From contig NZ_JAAIII010000001.1 of NCBI RefSeq assembly GCF_012932425.1, positions 62,001 through 126,000 on the forward strand: 64,000 nucleotides of DNA. Reading direction: 5' to 3'. Of the stretch, positions 9,271-17,771 are shown piece after piece (positions within the stretch are counted from its first letter, which is position 1; each line of letters starts with the position of its first letter). The translations under genes were made by a program, and so were the position numbers. This DNA comes from Bifidobacterium oedipodis (GTDB taxonomy: Bacteria > Actinomycetota > Actinomycetes > Actinomycetales > Bifidobacteriaceae). Below the pieces are notes generated by a model. The model searched no databases. It saw nothing but the letters and a program-made list of their open reading frames with translations, and was not told the origin of the DNA.

Positions 9271-9413
9271 TTCCCAGGTTTGGGACGCTGAATTGCGCTA
9301 AGAGGGACAAACTTGGGAAGAAACCGGTCTGTTTCCCAGGTTTGGGACGCTGAAACGAAATAAGCGTCCCGAACTTGAGAAGAGCCCCTTACCCTTCCCA
9401 AGTTCGGGACGGT
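9271..9413. repeat. Five copies of a 19-bp dispersed repeat, alternating orientation
   Basis: Copies of TTCCCAGGTTTGGGACGCT lie at 9271-9289 and 9333-9351, with a variant TTCCCAAGTTCGGGACGGT at 9395-9413. Inverted copies lie at 9304-9319 and 9363-9381. The 9333/9363 pair can form a hairpin with an 11-nt loop. The same family recurs at 14902-15043. The stretch lies between the stop of the DUF559-like gene and the start of the YwiC-like gene and has no ORF of its own. Confidence 0.8.
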
Positions 9414-9446
9414 ACCACCTGTCTGTCAGGGCGACGGCACCGTCCG

Positions 9447-10406
9447 TTAGGAGAATGGACGGCCTATCCAAGGGACTCCAGCAGCCTTGAGCTTATCGAA
9501 TAACTGGGTGGGCACCTCATCGAGAAAGCAATGAACGATTGTGGTCGCACCAGCCTGACGTAAAACGCGGTCACGTTCGAGCTGCTGTTCGACGATTTGC
9601 CTAATCGCCCGGCCATTGGTCATATTCGGATCCACATATTTGCGAGTGCCGTCGAATTCGAGGACGATGATACGTCCATCGTGGATTCGCCACAGGAAAT
9701 CGACCCGGTAGCGCTGATAGGGATTGTCCGGATTCTCGAACTCAACCTGTAATTCGGGCTGAGCAAACCCCATGGTGACGATCATGGCCCTGACCCATGA
9801 TTCACCGCCATTCTCACTCCTGGCGTCAGCATATTTCAGTAGTCGGTTCATGTCGTCCCTGCCATCAGTGAGCGACAGACAACGTGCTTGCAATGTCTCG
9901 ATGGTCAGGCCGTTGCGCAACGCCGAATCCACAATAGGCAATGCTTGGTCGAAGGGAAGCGCCAAGCAACAGTCGATGACGGTGCACACCACATCGGTGA
10001 CGATCATTCCCCCAACCGATACTGTAGGCACCGTTGCCTTATATAGGCGCTCAATACGTTGCTGGGAAATGAATCCTGACCGTTTGCCGTCGACTATTTG
10101 CACACTGCCGTTGTGCAAACGCCAGCTGTGATCGAGTCCATGAATATCCGCAGCGGTGAGTCCTGCGAATACCCAGTGGTCGTGCAATATGGAAAGGGTG
10201 CGGGTTGCGTAGCGTGTGCGCTCGCAGTTGCTCAGTTGGTTCCACACATCACGTTCGATGAAGACATTGCGAAACGGTGATATCAGTTCACCGTTGCGCA
10301 CGCGTCTGCTGAACGCTTTGCGCAACGTGGCGTCACTGCCGTATGCGCAGCGTTGTTGTCTACGCGCCTCAGCAAGCGCCGCTGCTACCCCCAAATGCTT
10401 TTTCAT
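9447..10406 (-). CDS. AbiEi-type winged-helix / DUF559-like endonuclease-domain protein
   Basis: The 319-aa protein has an N-terminal half (to about residue 180) like the winged-helix region of AbiEi-type proteins (SRRVRNGELISPFRNVFI, then VFAGLTAADIHGLDHSW). Its C-terminal half is like DUF559/Vsr-type nuclease folds (YRVDFLWRIHDGRIIVLEFDGTRKY, then ERDRVLRQAGATTIVH). This arrangement is common in actinobacteria and usually stands alone without a toxin partner, as here. Whether it cuts DNA is not known. The ribosome site is weak. Two copies of a 14-bp direct repeat (10477-10490, 10540-10553) lie in its upstream region and could be autoregulatory sites for the winged helix. Confidence 0.7.
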   Translation of the reverse strand: MKKHLGVAAALAEARRQQRCAYGSDATLRKAFSRRVRNGELISPFRNVFIERDVWNQLSNCERTRYATRTLSILHDHWVFAGLTAADIHGLDHSWRLHNGSVQIVDGKRSGFISQQRIERLYKATVPTVSVGGMIVTDVVCTVIDCCLALPFDQALPIVDSALRNGLTIETLQARCLSLTDGRDDMNRLLKYADARSENGGESWVRAMIVTMGFAQPELQVEFENPDNPYQRYRVDFLWRIHDGRIIVLEFDGTRKYVDPNMTNGRAIRQIVEQQLERDRVLRQAGATTIVHCFLDEVPTQLFDKLKAAGVPWIGRPFS

Positions 10407-10476
10407 AAGACCACGCTATGCATACGGTTGGCGTTTGCACAAGCTATTCCGACCAATGTGGAGAGAGCTTCATACT

Positions 10477-10553
10477 TTTGCGTGCGATGGTGTGGATAAC
10501 TTACGTATGATTGAGGGCTGCGCGAGAACGAATTACTAGTTTGCGTGCGATGG
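10477..10553. repeat. 14-bp direct repeat pair upstream of the AbiEi-like gene
   Basis: TTTGCGTGCGATGG occurs at 10477-10490 and again at 10540-10553, 63 bp apart (about six helical turns). Both lie in the upstream region of the minus-strand gene that starts at 10406. A regulatory role is inference. Confidence 0.45.
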
Positions 10554-10567
10554 CATCGATGGGGAGG

Positions 10568-10608
10568 CCACGGTCTGTCCATCGACTTGATTGCCGGACA
10601 GACCGTGG
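10568..10608 (-). terminator. 13-bp stem after the esterase gene
   Basis: CCACGGTCTGTCC (10568-10580) pairs exactly with GGACAGACCGTGG (10596-10608) across a 15-nt loop. It sits 16 bp past the esterase stop on the minus strand. No U-tract follows, so this is a terminator-like hairpin only. Confidence 0.5.
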
Positions 10609-10623
10609 ACGGGGAAGGGAGTT

Positions 10624-11271
10624 TTACCAGATGGTGGGGCGGACGGCGCCGATGTGTTCTAGGAATGCGGCCACGTCGCGCATTTCTTCCATGTTGATGC
10701 TGTGTTCCATGCCAGGGTAGATGCGTTCGGTAAGCGTGCCATGCGCTTCCCAGAAATCACTCATCGCGGAGACCTCGGCGGGGGAGAAGATTGTGTCAGC
10801 CGAACCGTGCCCGTAGAATACTGGCGGCTTCGATTCGGCCAACGTGGCGTCGCCGGCCAGCGCACCAGGTGCCAGCCAGCCGGAGAAGGAAACCGCCGCC
10901 ATGTAGCGCGCCGGATTTACTCGCAGCATGTGCGCCGCCAGCAAACCGCCTTGTGAGAAGCCCATTGGCACCACCTTGCGTGACTCCGGAATATTCGCCG
11001 CGACCCAACGGTCAATCGCTTCGGCCGCGCGCAGGGCCTGACGGTCGAGCGACTCACCCTCCGGCACGCCTTCATGCGCCCATTCATCGAACCATGTGTA
11101 GCCCATACCGTAGGCGATCGGTGCGCGCAACGACGCGTAATCGGCGCCACGGGCACAGTAGTTCAGCAAATCGGGCAAGTCATGTTCATTCGATCCCCAA
11201 CCGTGCAACAGCACGAACACCGGCAGATCGTTGCTGCCGCGAAGCGAGGTGATTGCAGTGGTGACTTCCAT
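10624..11271 (-). CDS. Phospholipase/carboxylesterase-family alpha/beta hydrolase
   Basis: The 215-aa protein has an intact catalytic triad in family order: nucleophile Ser106 in GFSQGG, Asp159 in HGSADTIFSP, and His190 in PGMEHSI. LLHGWGSNEHDL (21-32) provides the oxyanion region. The size and motifs fit the PF02230 acyl-protein thioesterase/carboxylesterase family, which hydrolyses short acyl esters in the cytoplasm. I prefer ATG 11271 because GAGG is 4 nt before it; an in-frame ATG at 11286 has its purine run directly against the codon. It is a single gene, divergent from the amino-acid transporter operon. The substrate is unknown. Confidence 0.85.
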   Translation of the reverse strand: MEVTTAITSLRGSNDLPVFVLLHGWGSNEHDLPDLLNYCARGADYASLRAPIAYGMGYTWFDEWAHEGVPEGESLDRQALRAAEAIDRWVAANIPESRKVVPMGFSQGGLLAAHMLRVNPARYMAAVSFSGWLAPGALAGDATLAESKPPVFYGHGSADTIFSPAEVSAMSDFWEAHGTLTERIYPGMEHSINMEEMRDVAAFLEHIGAVRPTIW

Positions 11272-11368
11272 AGGTCCTCTTTTCATCCTTCATCGCACGC
11301 ATGCGCACATGCATGATGCGACATCTCAAACTACGGTCAACAATTACCGCAGATTGAGCATTGGTTCA

Positions 11369-11383
11369 GTAGTCTGAGACTAC
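11369..11383. promoter_or_regulatory. Perfect 15-bp palindrome in the leader of the first transporter operon
   Basis: GTAGTCTGAGACTAC has 7-bp arms around one central base. It lies 25 bp before the shared operator at 11409 in the 438-bp gap 11272-11709. I see no coding sequence in that gap. The role is unknown; a second regulator's operator is possible. Confidence 0.3.
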
Positions 11384-11408
11384 ATGGCCGCGTCGCCATA
11401 CACGGCCT

Positions 11409-11423
11409 ATAAGCAACGCCTAT
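11409..11423. promoter_or_regulatory. Shared LysR-type-like operator, copy 1
   Basis: ATAAGCAACGCCTAT is one of four copies (11409, 15137, 18999, 26740) of a consensus ATAAGCAACGCATAT. The arms ATAWGC/GCWTAT are inverted around AAC and give the T-N11-A spacing of LysR-type boxes. The flanking TATAGCCACGCC is conserved with the copy at 15137. It lies 286 nt before the start codon of the permease gene at 11710, so a long 5' leader is likely. Confidence 0.65.
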
Positions 11424-11709
11424 AGCCACGCCGCTGCACGGCAGACGCGTGCTGCATACCATGACCTGCATGTATGTGCACGCATGTTCGCTTCGCATGA
11501 GGCGTAACGCGCACGCTTGTGCAACAATGAAGCGACTTGCCACACGGGCGCGACGGAACCTGAACGAAGCCGTGTGACAGGCCGCGGGCCTAACAGCGTC
11601 AGCGGCACCGCCACGGCCACCGGCACAACGAGGGTGAGACCTCATGGCGTATAACACGCCAACCGTCGGCTTCGGCGGATACAAGACGAGACAACGAAAG
11701 GAGCATGCC

Positions 11710-12366
11710 ATGTTCGACTGGTCGTTCGTGCATCGCTATGCCCCCTTCTTCGTCAACGGCACGCTGATGACCCTATTCATCAGCATATTCGGCATCCTGC
11801 TTGCCATTGCGGTGGGTTTGGTGTGCGCCGGCATTGAGCTGGCCAGAATACCCGTTGCACGACAGATAGTTAGGGTGTACATCGAGCTCAGTCGCAATAC
11901 GCCGCTGCTCGTGCAACTCTACTTCCTGTACTTCGGCCTGCCCAAACTCGGCATAGTCTGGTCAGCAGAAGCCTGTGCCATCATCGGTCTGGGATTTCTC
12001 GGCGGCTCCTACATGGCCGAAGCGATGCGCGGCGGACTCGAAGCCGTGCCAGAAGTGCAACGGGAAACCGCCTACGTGCTGGGCCTGAGCCCCATGCAAT
12101 CCATCAGCCGTGTGGTATTGCCACAGGCCATCTCCACGGCCGTGCCCGGTATTGTGGCCAACGTGATCTTCCTGATCAAGGAATCCTCCGTGGTCTCCGC
12201 CATCGCGCTCGCCGACGTGATGTATATGGCCAAGGATCTGATCGGCATGTACTACAGCACCTACGAATCGCTGTTCCTGCTGGTTGTCAGCTACTTGGTC
12301 ATCCTGCTGCCGATTTCGATTGCCGGCACCTGGCTTGAGCGGAGGTTCGACTATGCAAGGCGCTGA
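11710..12366 (+). CDS. Polar amino-acid ABC transporter permease 1
   Basis: The 218-aa protein starts at ATG 11710 with AAAGGAG 6 nt upstream. It is a HisM/GlnP-type permease. It has five hydrophobic spans, the family sequence YIELSRNTPLLVQLYFLYFGLP near residues 58-79, and an EAA-type cytoplasmic loop (ETAYVLGLSPMQSISRVVLPQA). It is the first of four genes in the order permease, permease, ATPase, binding protein, with overlaps or short gaps, so it is one operon. The substrate is probably a polar or sulfur amino acid, judged from the other genes under the same operator. Confidence 0.9.
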   Translation: MFDWSFVHRYAPFFVNGTLMTLFISIFGILLAIAVGLVCAGIELARIPVARQIVRVYIELSRNTPLLVQLYFLYFGLPKLGIVWSAEACAIIGLGFLGGSYMAEAMRGGLEAVPEVQRETAYVLGLSPMQSISRVVLPQAISTAVPGIVANVIFLIKESSVVSAIALADVMYMAKDLIGMYYSTYESLFLLVVSYLVILLPISIAGTWLERRFDYARR

Positions 12367-13027
12367 AATTCTTCTGCAGCCGGGCGTTTTCCCGCGCTTA
12401 CTGCAAGGCCTGTGGGTTACCGTGTGGATCGCCGGCGTATCGGTCGGGCTGTCCATTCCGGTGGGATTGCTCACCGGCTGGCTGATGACGCTCAACAATC
12501 GTGTTGTCAAAGTCATCATGCGCGTGTATCTGGATTTCATCCGCATCATGCCGCAGTTGGCCCTGCTGTTTCTTGCCTACTATGGTTTTGCCCGCTGGTT
12601 CGACTGGAATCTTGACGCCACCGGTGCCTGCGTGTTGGTATTCGTGTTGTGGGGAGGCGCGGAACTCGGCGATCTGGTGCGCGGCGCACTGGTCTCCATC
12701 CCCGAGGTGCAGTTCGAATCCAGCTATGTGCTGGGATTGAACGCTTGGCAGACCTTCTCCCGCGTCATCCTGCCGCAGGCGCTGCGTCGACTGCTGCCGG
12801 CAAGCGTGAATCTGGCCACACGCATCGTCAAAACCACGTCGTTGGCCGTGCTGCTGGGTGTGGTCGAGGTCATCAAAGTGGGTCAGCAGATCATCGACGC
12901 GAACCGATTCCAATACCCGAGCGGCACCCTGTGGATCTATGGGGTGATTTTCTTCATGTACTTCATCGTGTGCTGGCCGCTGTCCATCGTGGCGCGCCGG
13001 CTGGAAAAGAGGTGGGCGAATGACTGA
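12353..13027 (+). CDS. Polar amino-acid ABC transporter permease 2
   Basis: The 224-aa protein starts at ATG 12353, overlapping the previous gene by 14 nt, with GGAGG 7 nt upstream. It has the same fold as permease 1: LQGLWVTVWIAGVSVGLSIPVG at the first span and an EAA-type loop (ESSYVLGLNAWQTFSRVILPQALRR). Two different permeases in one operon point to a heterodimeric membrane core, as in HisQM-type systems. The ATPase gene overlaps its 3' end by 8 nt. The substrate cannot be read from the permease alone. Confidence 0.9.
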   Translation: MQGAEILLQPGVFPRLLQGLWVTVWIAGVSVGLSIPVGLLTGWLMTLNNRVVKVIMRVYLDFIRIMPQLALLFLAYYGFARWFDWNLDATGACVLVFVLWGGAELGDLVRGALVSIPEVQFESSYVLGLNAWQTFSRVILPQALRRLLPASVNLATRIVKTTSLAVLLGVVEVIKVGQQIIDANRFQYPSGTLWIYGVIFFMYFIVCWPLSIVARRLEKRWAND

Positions 13028-13799
13028 GCAACCGGCACTGTCTGTAAGCAATCTGACTAAGCAATACGCCAACGCCGACCATCCGGTGCTGGACGACATC
13101 TCCTTCACCGTGCCCAAGGGCAAAGTGTTTGTGGTGGTCGGCCCCTCCGGTTCCGGCAAATCCACGCTGCTGCGCACCATCGCCGGCCTTGAGCCGATTC
13201 AGGGCGGCACCATCGCGCTGGATGGCGAGGTGATCGAAACCGGTCGCCCCGACTCCGCCAAAGCCGGGCGTTCGCGACGCTCCAGTGCGCTGCGCACGCG
13301 CATCGGCATGGTGTTCCAAAGCTACGACCTGTTCCCGAACAAAACCGTGCTCGGCAACATCACCTTGGCACCCACGCTGGTGCAGAAGCGTGACCGCGCC
13401 GAAGCTGAGCGGGAGGCGGTCAAACTGCTCGAACGCGTCGGTCTCGCCGATCGCAAGGATGCCTGGCCCCACGAACTGTCGGGCGGGCAGCGGCAGCGCG
13501 TGGCCATCTGCCGTGCGCTGATCCTGCACCCCGAAGTCCTGCTGTTCGACGAGGTGACCGCCGCGCTCGACCCCGAAATGGTGCGTGAAGTGCTCGACGT
13601 GATGCTCGGCCTCGCCAAATCCGGACAAACCATGATGATCGTGACGCACGAGATGAACTTCGCGCGCGCCATCGCCGACCATGTGATTCTGCTGGACGGC
13701 GGGCACATCGTGGAGGAATCCGACGACGCGCACGCCTTCTTCACCAATCCGAACACCGAGCGCGCGCAGCAGTTCCTGCGCACCTTCGAATTCGAGTAA
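13020..13799 (+). CDS. Polar amino-acid ABC transporter ATPase
   Basis: The 259-aa protein carries Walker A GPSGSGKST (41-49), signature LSGGQ (153-157) and Walker B LLFDE (174-178), followed by VTAALDPE and the switch His in VTHEM. Its length and motifs fit the GlnQ/HisP type that powers import of polar amino acids. It starts at ATG 13020, overlapping the second permease by 8 nt, with GAGGTG upstream. It is the third gene of the four-gene operon 11710-14842. Confidence 0.93.
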   Translation: MTEQPALSVSNLTKQYANADHPVLDDISFTVPKGKVFVVVGPSGSGKSTLLRTIAGLEPIQGGTIALDGEVIETGRPDSAKAGRSRRSSALRTRIGMVFQSYDLFPNKTVLGNITLAPTLVQKRDRAEAEREAVKLLERVGLADRKDAWPHELSGGQRQRVAICRALILHPEVLLFDEVTAALDPEMVREVLDVMLGLAKSGQTMMIVTHEMNFARAIADHVILLDGGHIVEESDDAHAFFTNPNTERAQQFLRTFEFE

Positions 13800-13933
13800 T
13801 TGGTATGGTCTCGGGCCTGTTCCGGCGTGCTCTGGCAGCTCCGGTATCTGGGCTTGCCAACCAATACAAGTTACCTACTTAACTACTTACTTAATCTCAC
13901 ACCAACCAACCATCACAAGAGAGAGGTAAACCC

Positions 13934-14842
13934 ATGACCAATACGCTATGGGCCAAAACTAAAGGACTACTCGCAGCTGGTGCCGCGCTGCTGATGATGA
14001 CGTCGATTGCCGCTTGCGGACCGTCTGCGGGCACGCCGTCTGATGCCGCAGCCGACGATAGCTCGGCCAACTCGTCCTCCGAAGCCAACGCCACTGCCCG
14101 CACCTTGGATGAGATCAAGGAATCCGGCAAGATCAAGATCGCCGTATTCTCTGACAAGGCACCGTTCGGCTACGTCGACCAGGACGGCAAATACCAGGGC
14201 TACGACGTGTACTTCGCCGAACGCCTTGCCAAGGATCTCGGCGTGGAGCCCGAATACACTTCTGTCGATCCGGCCGCCCGCGTGGACGTACTGACCTCCA
14301 ACAAGGTGGATCTCGTGCTTGCCAACTTCACCGTCACCGACGAGCGCAAGGAGAAGGTCGACTTCGCCAAGCCGTATATGAAGGTCGCGTTGGGCGTTGT
14401 TTCGCCTGAGTCCGCGCCGATTACGGACGTCTCCCAGCTGGACGGCAAGACCCTGATCATCGCCAAGGGCACCACCGCCGAAACCTGGTTCGAAAAGAAC
14501 GCGCCGAACGTTAACCTGCAGAAGTACGACCAGTACGCTGACGCCTACAACGCGCTGCTCGACGGCCGCGGCGACGCCTTCTCCACCGACAACACCGAGG
14601 TGCTCGCCTGGGCCAAGTCCAATCCTGGCTTCACCGTCGGCATCACCCATTTGGGTGACGATGATACGATTGCGCCCGCCGTGCAGAAGGGCAACAAGGA
14701 GCTGCTCGACTGGGTGAACGAGGAAATCGACAAGCTCGGCGAGGAGAACTTCTTCCACAAGGATTACGAGGAGACCCTGCAGCCGGTATACGGCGATGAA
14801 GTCGATCCTGATGAGATTGTGGTTGAGGGCGGTAACGTCTGA
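13934..14842 (+). CDS. Amino-acid ABC transporter binding lipoprotein
   Basis: The 302-aa protein has a lipoprotein signal peptide ending SIAAC (Cys28), then an acidic Ser/Ala-rich linker. The family-3 solute-binding domain begins TLDEIKESGKIKIAVFSDKAPFGYVDQ and contains GYDVYFAERLAKDLG. It is anchored outside the membrane and hands substrate to the two permeases encoded upstream. A 134-bp gap separates it from the ATPase. AGAGAGG precedes the ATG. A strong terminator follows at 14904-14956. The ligand is inferred to be a polar amino acid, possibly a cysteine derivative. Confidence 0.92.
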   Translation: MTNTLWAKTKGLLAAGAALLMMTSIAACGPSAGTPSDAAADDSSANSSSEANATARTLDEIKESGKIKIAVFSDKAPFGYVDQDGKYQGYDVYFAERLAKDLGVEPEYTSVDPAARVDVLTSNKVDLVLANFTVTDERKEKVDFAKPYMKVALGVVSPESAPITDVSQLDGKTLIIAKGTTAETWFEKNAPNVNLQKYDQYADAYNALLDGRGDAFSTDNTEVLAWAKSNPGFTVGITHLGDDDTIAPAVQKGNKELLDWVNEEIDKLGEENFFHKDYEETLQPVYGDEVDPDEIVVEGGNV

Positions 14843-14901
14843 GCAGCCCGTTGGGTGGCCTGTTACTGATCCGGCCGTAATCCAACTCCAACTGCTATTT
14901 C

Positions 14902-15043
14902 AGCGTCCCGAACTTGGGAAACATGACTGGTGTTTCCCAAGTTCGGGACGTTTTTTCGTCTTTAGCGTCTCGAACTTGGGAAGTGGCTTGGGTTTTTCCC
15001 AGTTTTGGGACGCTGAGTCTGCCGCAGCGTCCCAAACCTGGGA
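14902..15043. repeat. Second cluster of the 19-bp dispersed repeat, five copies
   Basis: AGCGTCCCGAACTTGGGAA lies at 14902-14920, with a variant at 14964-14982 and AGCGTCCCAAACCTGGGA at 15026-15043. Inverted copies lie at 14934-14952 and 14996-15014. The family is the same as at 9271-9413. In the 409-bp gap 14843-15251 I see only these repeats, the terminator and the operator at 15137. Confidence 0.8.
14904..14956 (+). terminator. Rho-independent terminator of the first transporter operon
   Basis: A perfect 20-bp stem (14904-14923 with 14931-14950), a 7-nt loop and TTTTTT at 14951-14956 form a textbook terminator 61 bp after the binding-protein stop. Its arms are themselves two inverted copies of the dispersed 19-bp repeat. 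Confidence 0.92.
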
Positions 15044-15136
15044 TGGGACTTGGGATGGCCGGGATGACTGGGATGACTGGAACGGAATTCGGGCTAACGG
15101 GATGAAACCTGAGAAATATGGCCTGTATAGCCCCTC

Positions 15137-15151
15137 ATAATCAACCCATAT
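15137..15151. promoter_or_regulatory. Shared LysR-type-like operator, copy 2
   Basis: ATAATCAACCCATAT matches the four-copy consensus with two changes and is followed by the conserved AGCCACGCC flank. It lies 100 nt before the start of the PLP-enzyme gene at 15252, the first gene of the second operon. Confidence 0.6.
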
Positions 15152-15251
15152 AGCCACGCCGACCCAAGCCATGGCGTCACTCATTATGGTGGGAACCACA
15201 CAGGGCGCGGTAGGGTTCGCGCCGCAAATATTACACAATCAAGGGGGTGCC

Positions 15252-16508
15252 ATGGCACGTTTCAACACACAGCTGGTTCACGGCCTGCCGGTTAATGACA
15301 ACAACACCGGAGCCGTCAATCCGCCAATCTACAATTCCACGACCTACGCTTTCGAGAGTGTCAACGCCATGCCCCGCTATGATTATGCGCGCAGCGGCAA
15401 TCCGACCCGTGATTTTCTGGAACGCCAGATTGCCCAGCTCGAACACGGCACGCGCGGTTTCGCATTCGCTTCCGGCCTCGCCGCAATCCACGCGGTGCTC
15501 GCCATCTTCCAACCCGGTGACCGCATCATCGTCGGTGACAACATCTACGGCGGTTCCTACTCCCAGTTCAACGAGTTCTTCACCCGCTGGGGGCTGAAGA
15601 TCGAGTCCGTGGATGCTCAGGATCTGACGGCGCTCGAAGCTGCCATCAAAGGCGATCAGAACAATGGCATCGCCCCGGCAAAGGCCGTCTATTTCGAAAC
15701 CCTGACCAACCCGCTGCTTAAGGTCAACGATGCTCATGCGATTGCTGAAATCGCTCATGCTTACGGTGCGCTGGCCATCGTGGACAACACCTTTGTGACC
15801 CCGTACCTGCAGCAGCCGCTTGATCTGGGCGTGGATGTGGTGATCCACTCCGCGACCAAGTATCTTGCCGGTCACTCCGAAGTGAACGCTGGTCTGGTAG
15901 TGGTTAGGCGTGATGATCTCGCCAACCGCATCTACTTCAACCAGAATCGTCTGGGAGGGGTGCTGGCACCCGCCGAATGCGATGCGGTACGCCGTGGCAT
16001 CCAGACCCTAGCCCTGCGCATGGAGCGCCAGCAGGAGAACACGCTGGCCATCGCGCAATACTTGCTTGCCCATCCGCTGGTTCGAACCGTCCACTATCCT
16101 GGCTTGCCTTCCGCCAGCGAAGATCTCGCCGCCAAAGGGCTCAAGGGCGGTGGCGGCGTGCTGAGCTTCGAGGTGGTGCCCGGCGTGGATCCGGCCGACG
16201 TGCTTGACAATCTGCACCTGTTCCATCTGGCAGTTTCGCTGGGTGCAGTGGAAAGCCTCGCCGAACTGCCCTGTCGCATGACACATTTCGAACTGCCGCG
16301 CGAAGAACGTCTGAAGATCGGCATCAGCGACGAGCTGATTCGCCTGTCCGTCGGTATTGAAGATGCCGCCGATCTGATTGAAGATCTGGGTCAGGCGTTT
16401 GAAGTTGCCTACGAGGCATTGGAACGCTCCAACCGTGTTGCGTCTGACGGCATTACCAATGTTGCAGATGACGTACTTACGGTGGCCAATGATTCCTGCG
16501 TGCGCTAA
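15252..16508 (+). CDS. Cys/Met-metabolism PLP enzyme (cystathionine gamma-synthase/lyase type)
   Basis: The 418-aa protein starts at ATG 15252, with AAGGGGG upstream. It has the hallmarks of the Cys/Met PLP family: YDYARSGNPT (43-52), VDNTFVTPYLQ (178-188) and the PLP lysine at 203 in HSATKYLAGHSE. Family members make or break C-S bonds at the gamma or beta carbon (cystathionine synthesis, cystathionine or cysteine lysis, homocysteine formation). Sequence alone does not settle which. It heads an operon with two glutathionyl-hydroquinone-reductase-like genes and carries the shared operator, which favours a sulfur amino-acid role. Confidence 0.88.
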   Translation: MARFNTQLVHGLPVNDNNTGAVNPPIYNSTTYAFESVNAMPRYDYARSGNPTRDFLERQIAQLEHGTRGFAFASGLAAIHAVLAIFQPGDRIIVGDNIYGGSYSQFNEFFTRWGLKIESVDAQDLTALEAAIKGDQNNGIAPAKAVYFETLTNPLLKVNDAHAIAEIAHAYGALAIVDNTFVTPYLQQPLDLGVDVVIHSATKYLAGHSEVNAGLVVVRRDDLANRIYFNQNRLGGVLAPAECDAVRRGIQTLALRMERQQENTLAIAQYLLAHPLVRTVHYPGLPSASEDLAAKGLKGGGGVLSFEVVPGVDPADVLDNLHLFHLAVSLGAVESLAELPCRMTHFELPREERLKIGISDELIRLSVGIEDAADLIEDLGQAFEVAYEALERSNRVASDGITNVADDVLTVANDSCVR

Positions 16509-16583
16509 TAAGCGCTTTCGCAAATCGCATTTGATATTGCACTAGTGAAGTGCACTGAAACAACTATCAGAAGGGGAAATATA

Positions 16584-17720
16584 ATGACAACGCTGAATTT
16601 GCATGCCCGAACAGCCGCGCCGGCATGCGGTGTGGATGTGTTTTCGGATGACAAGACGCCGATGCAATATAAAAGCCGCACTCAGGACGGTTTGTTCGAT
16701 CGGCAGCGTGTGTATTTCACCAAACGTTTTGGCGATGCTCCAGAGCAGGTACCGGTCATCGCCAACCGATACCGCATTATTGGCGTACCAATTTGCGGTT
16801 GGAACAGGCGCTTGCGCATATTGGTGCGTTTGCTGGGATTGGAAAACGTTATCGCCATCGAATCCGTGGAATCGCAGCAGGACAGCATCGGCTGGGTGTT
16901 GAAAGACAATAGTTTGGGCAAGCGTTTTGGCTTTACTCATCTTCGTGATTTCTACGCATTCACTGATCCCGATTTTAAGGGTAAGGGAACTTCGCCTGCC
17001 GTGATTGACGAACAAACCGGCAAAGTGGTAACCAATAATTACCACACATTGCCAGCTGATTTGGAGATCGCCTGGAAGCAATTCCACAAGCCGGGAGCTC
17101 CGGACCTCTATCCTGCTGGACTGCGCTCGGCCATCGACCTGCTGAATCAGCAGCTGTTTGATGATGTGAACAACAATACGTACAAAATTTTGTTTGCCAA
17201 TAATGACGATGCTGCACAACGCGCCTATAACGTGTTCGCAGCACGCTTGGATGATTACGATTACCGCTTAAAAAGCCGTCGATATCTGTTTGGCCCGAAA
17301 CTGACTGATAGCGATATTCGTCTATTCCAGACGCTGGAAGCATACGAAACAATGTATCGTCCCGGCATCGCACGTCGTTTGGGGGATAACAACGTGCTCC
17401 ACGTATGGGATTACCCCAATCTCTGGGACTATGCGCGTGATTTATATGCCACGCCAGGATTCATTGATGACGAAGAGAAATACGAGTTCGGTTTCATTCC
17501 AGACGCTGATGGCAAGTATTCGCGATTTGCCACAGGCAAAGGTGAAGAAACCGGTCCGTTCTCAGGGCAAACCACCGCAGGAACAACGGATTATCTGGCC
17601 CGTTGGACTGAGCCTGTTGATCGTACGTCTTTGACAGGAGATGTCCGGTATTCCGGTCCGGGAACTGCTGGTTTGGAAGAGTACTGGCAGTTCGGCGAGC
17701 ACCACTATCCGGCACTATGA
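16584..17720 (+). CDS. Glutathionyl-hydroquinone reductase-like protein, paralogue 1 (CGWN type)
   Basis: The 378-aa protein starts at ATG 16584 with AAGGGG upstream. It aligns along its length with YqjG/ECM4 glutathionyl-hydroquinone reductases: a thioredoxin fold with the active-site cysteine (Cys71 in ICGWNRR, where YqjG has ACPWAHR), and a helical domain with LNQQLFDDVNNNTYK and RRYLFGPKLTDSDIRLFQTLEAYE. The segment that binds glutathione in YqjG (SNES) reads TNNY here. A second cysteine (PACGVDV, Cys15) is shared with both paralogues. Bifidobacteria are not known to make glutathione, so the usual cofactor is doubtful. It lies 75 bp after the PLP-enzyme gene and 51 bp before paralogue 2. 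The fold is clear; the reaction is unknown. Confidence 0.85.
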   Translation: MTTLNLHARTAAPACGVDVFSDDKTPMQYKSRTQDGLFDRQRVYFTKRFGDAPEQVPVIANRYRIIGVPICGWNRRLRILVRLLGLENVIAIESVESQQDSIGWVLKDNSLGKRFGFTHLRDFYAFTDPDFKGKGTSPAVIDEQTGKVVTNNYHTLPADLEIAWKQFHKPGAPDLYPAGLRSAIDLLNQQLFDDVNNNTYKILFANNDDAAQRAYNVFAARLDDYDYRLKSRRYLFGPKLTDSDIRLFQTLEAYETMYRPGIARRLGDNNVLHVWDYPNLWDYARDLYATPGFIDDEEKYEFGFIPDADGKYSRFATGKGEETGPFSGQTTAGTTDYLARWTEPVDRTSLTGDVRYSGPGTAGLEEYWQFGEHHYPAL

Positions 17721-17771
17721 GTGTGCAATTCCAATACTAGATAAGCGCAATTGTTACAAGGAGAATACTTT

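Noticed and set aside
11272-11709. Riboswitch or T-box in the long leader of the first transporter operon
   Set aside because: I find no T-box TGGN motif with a specifier stem and no SAM-riboswitch core; only the operator and one palindrome are supported.
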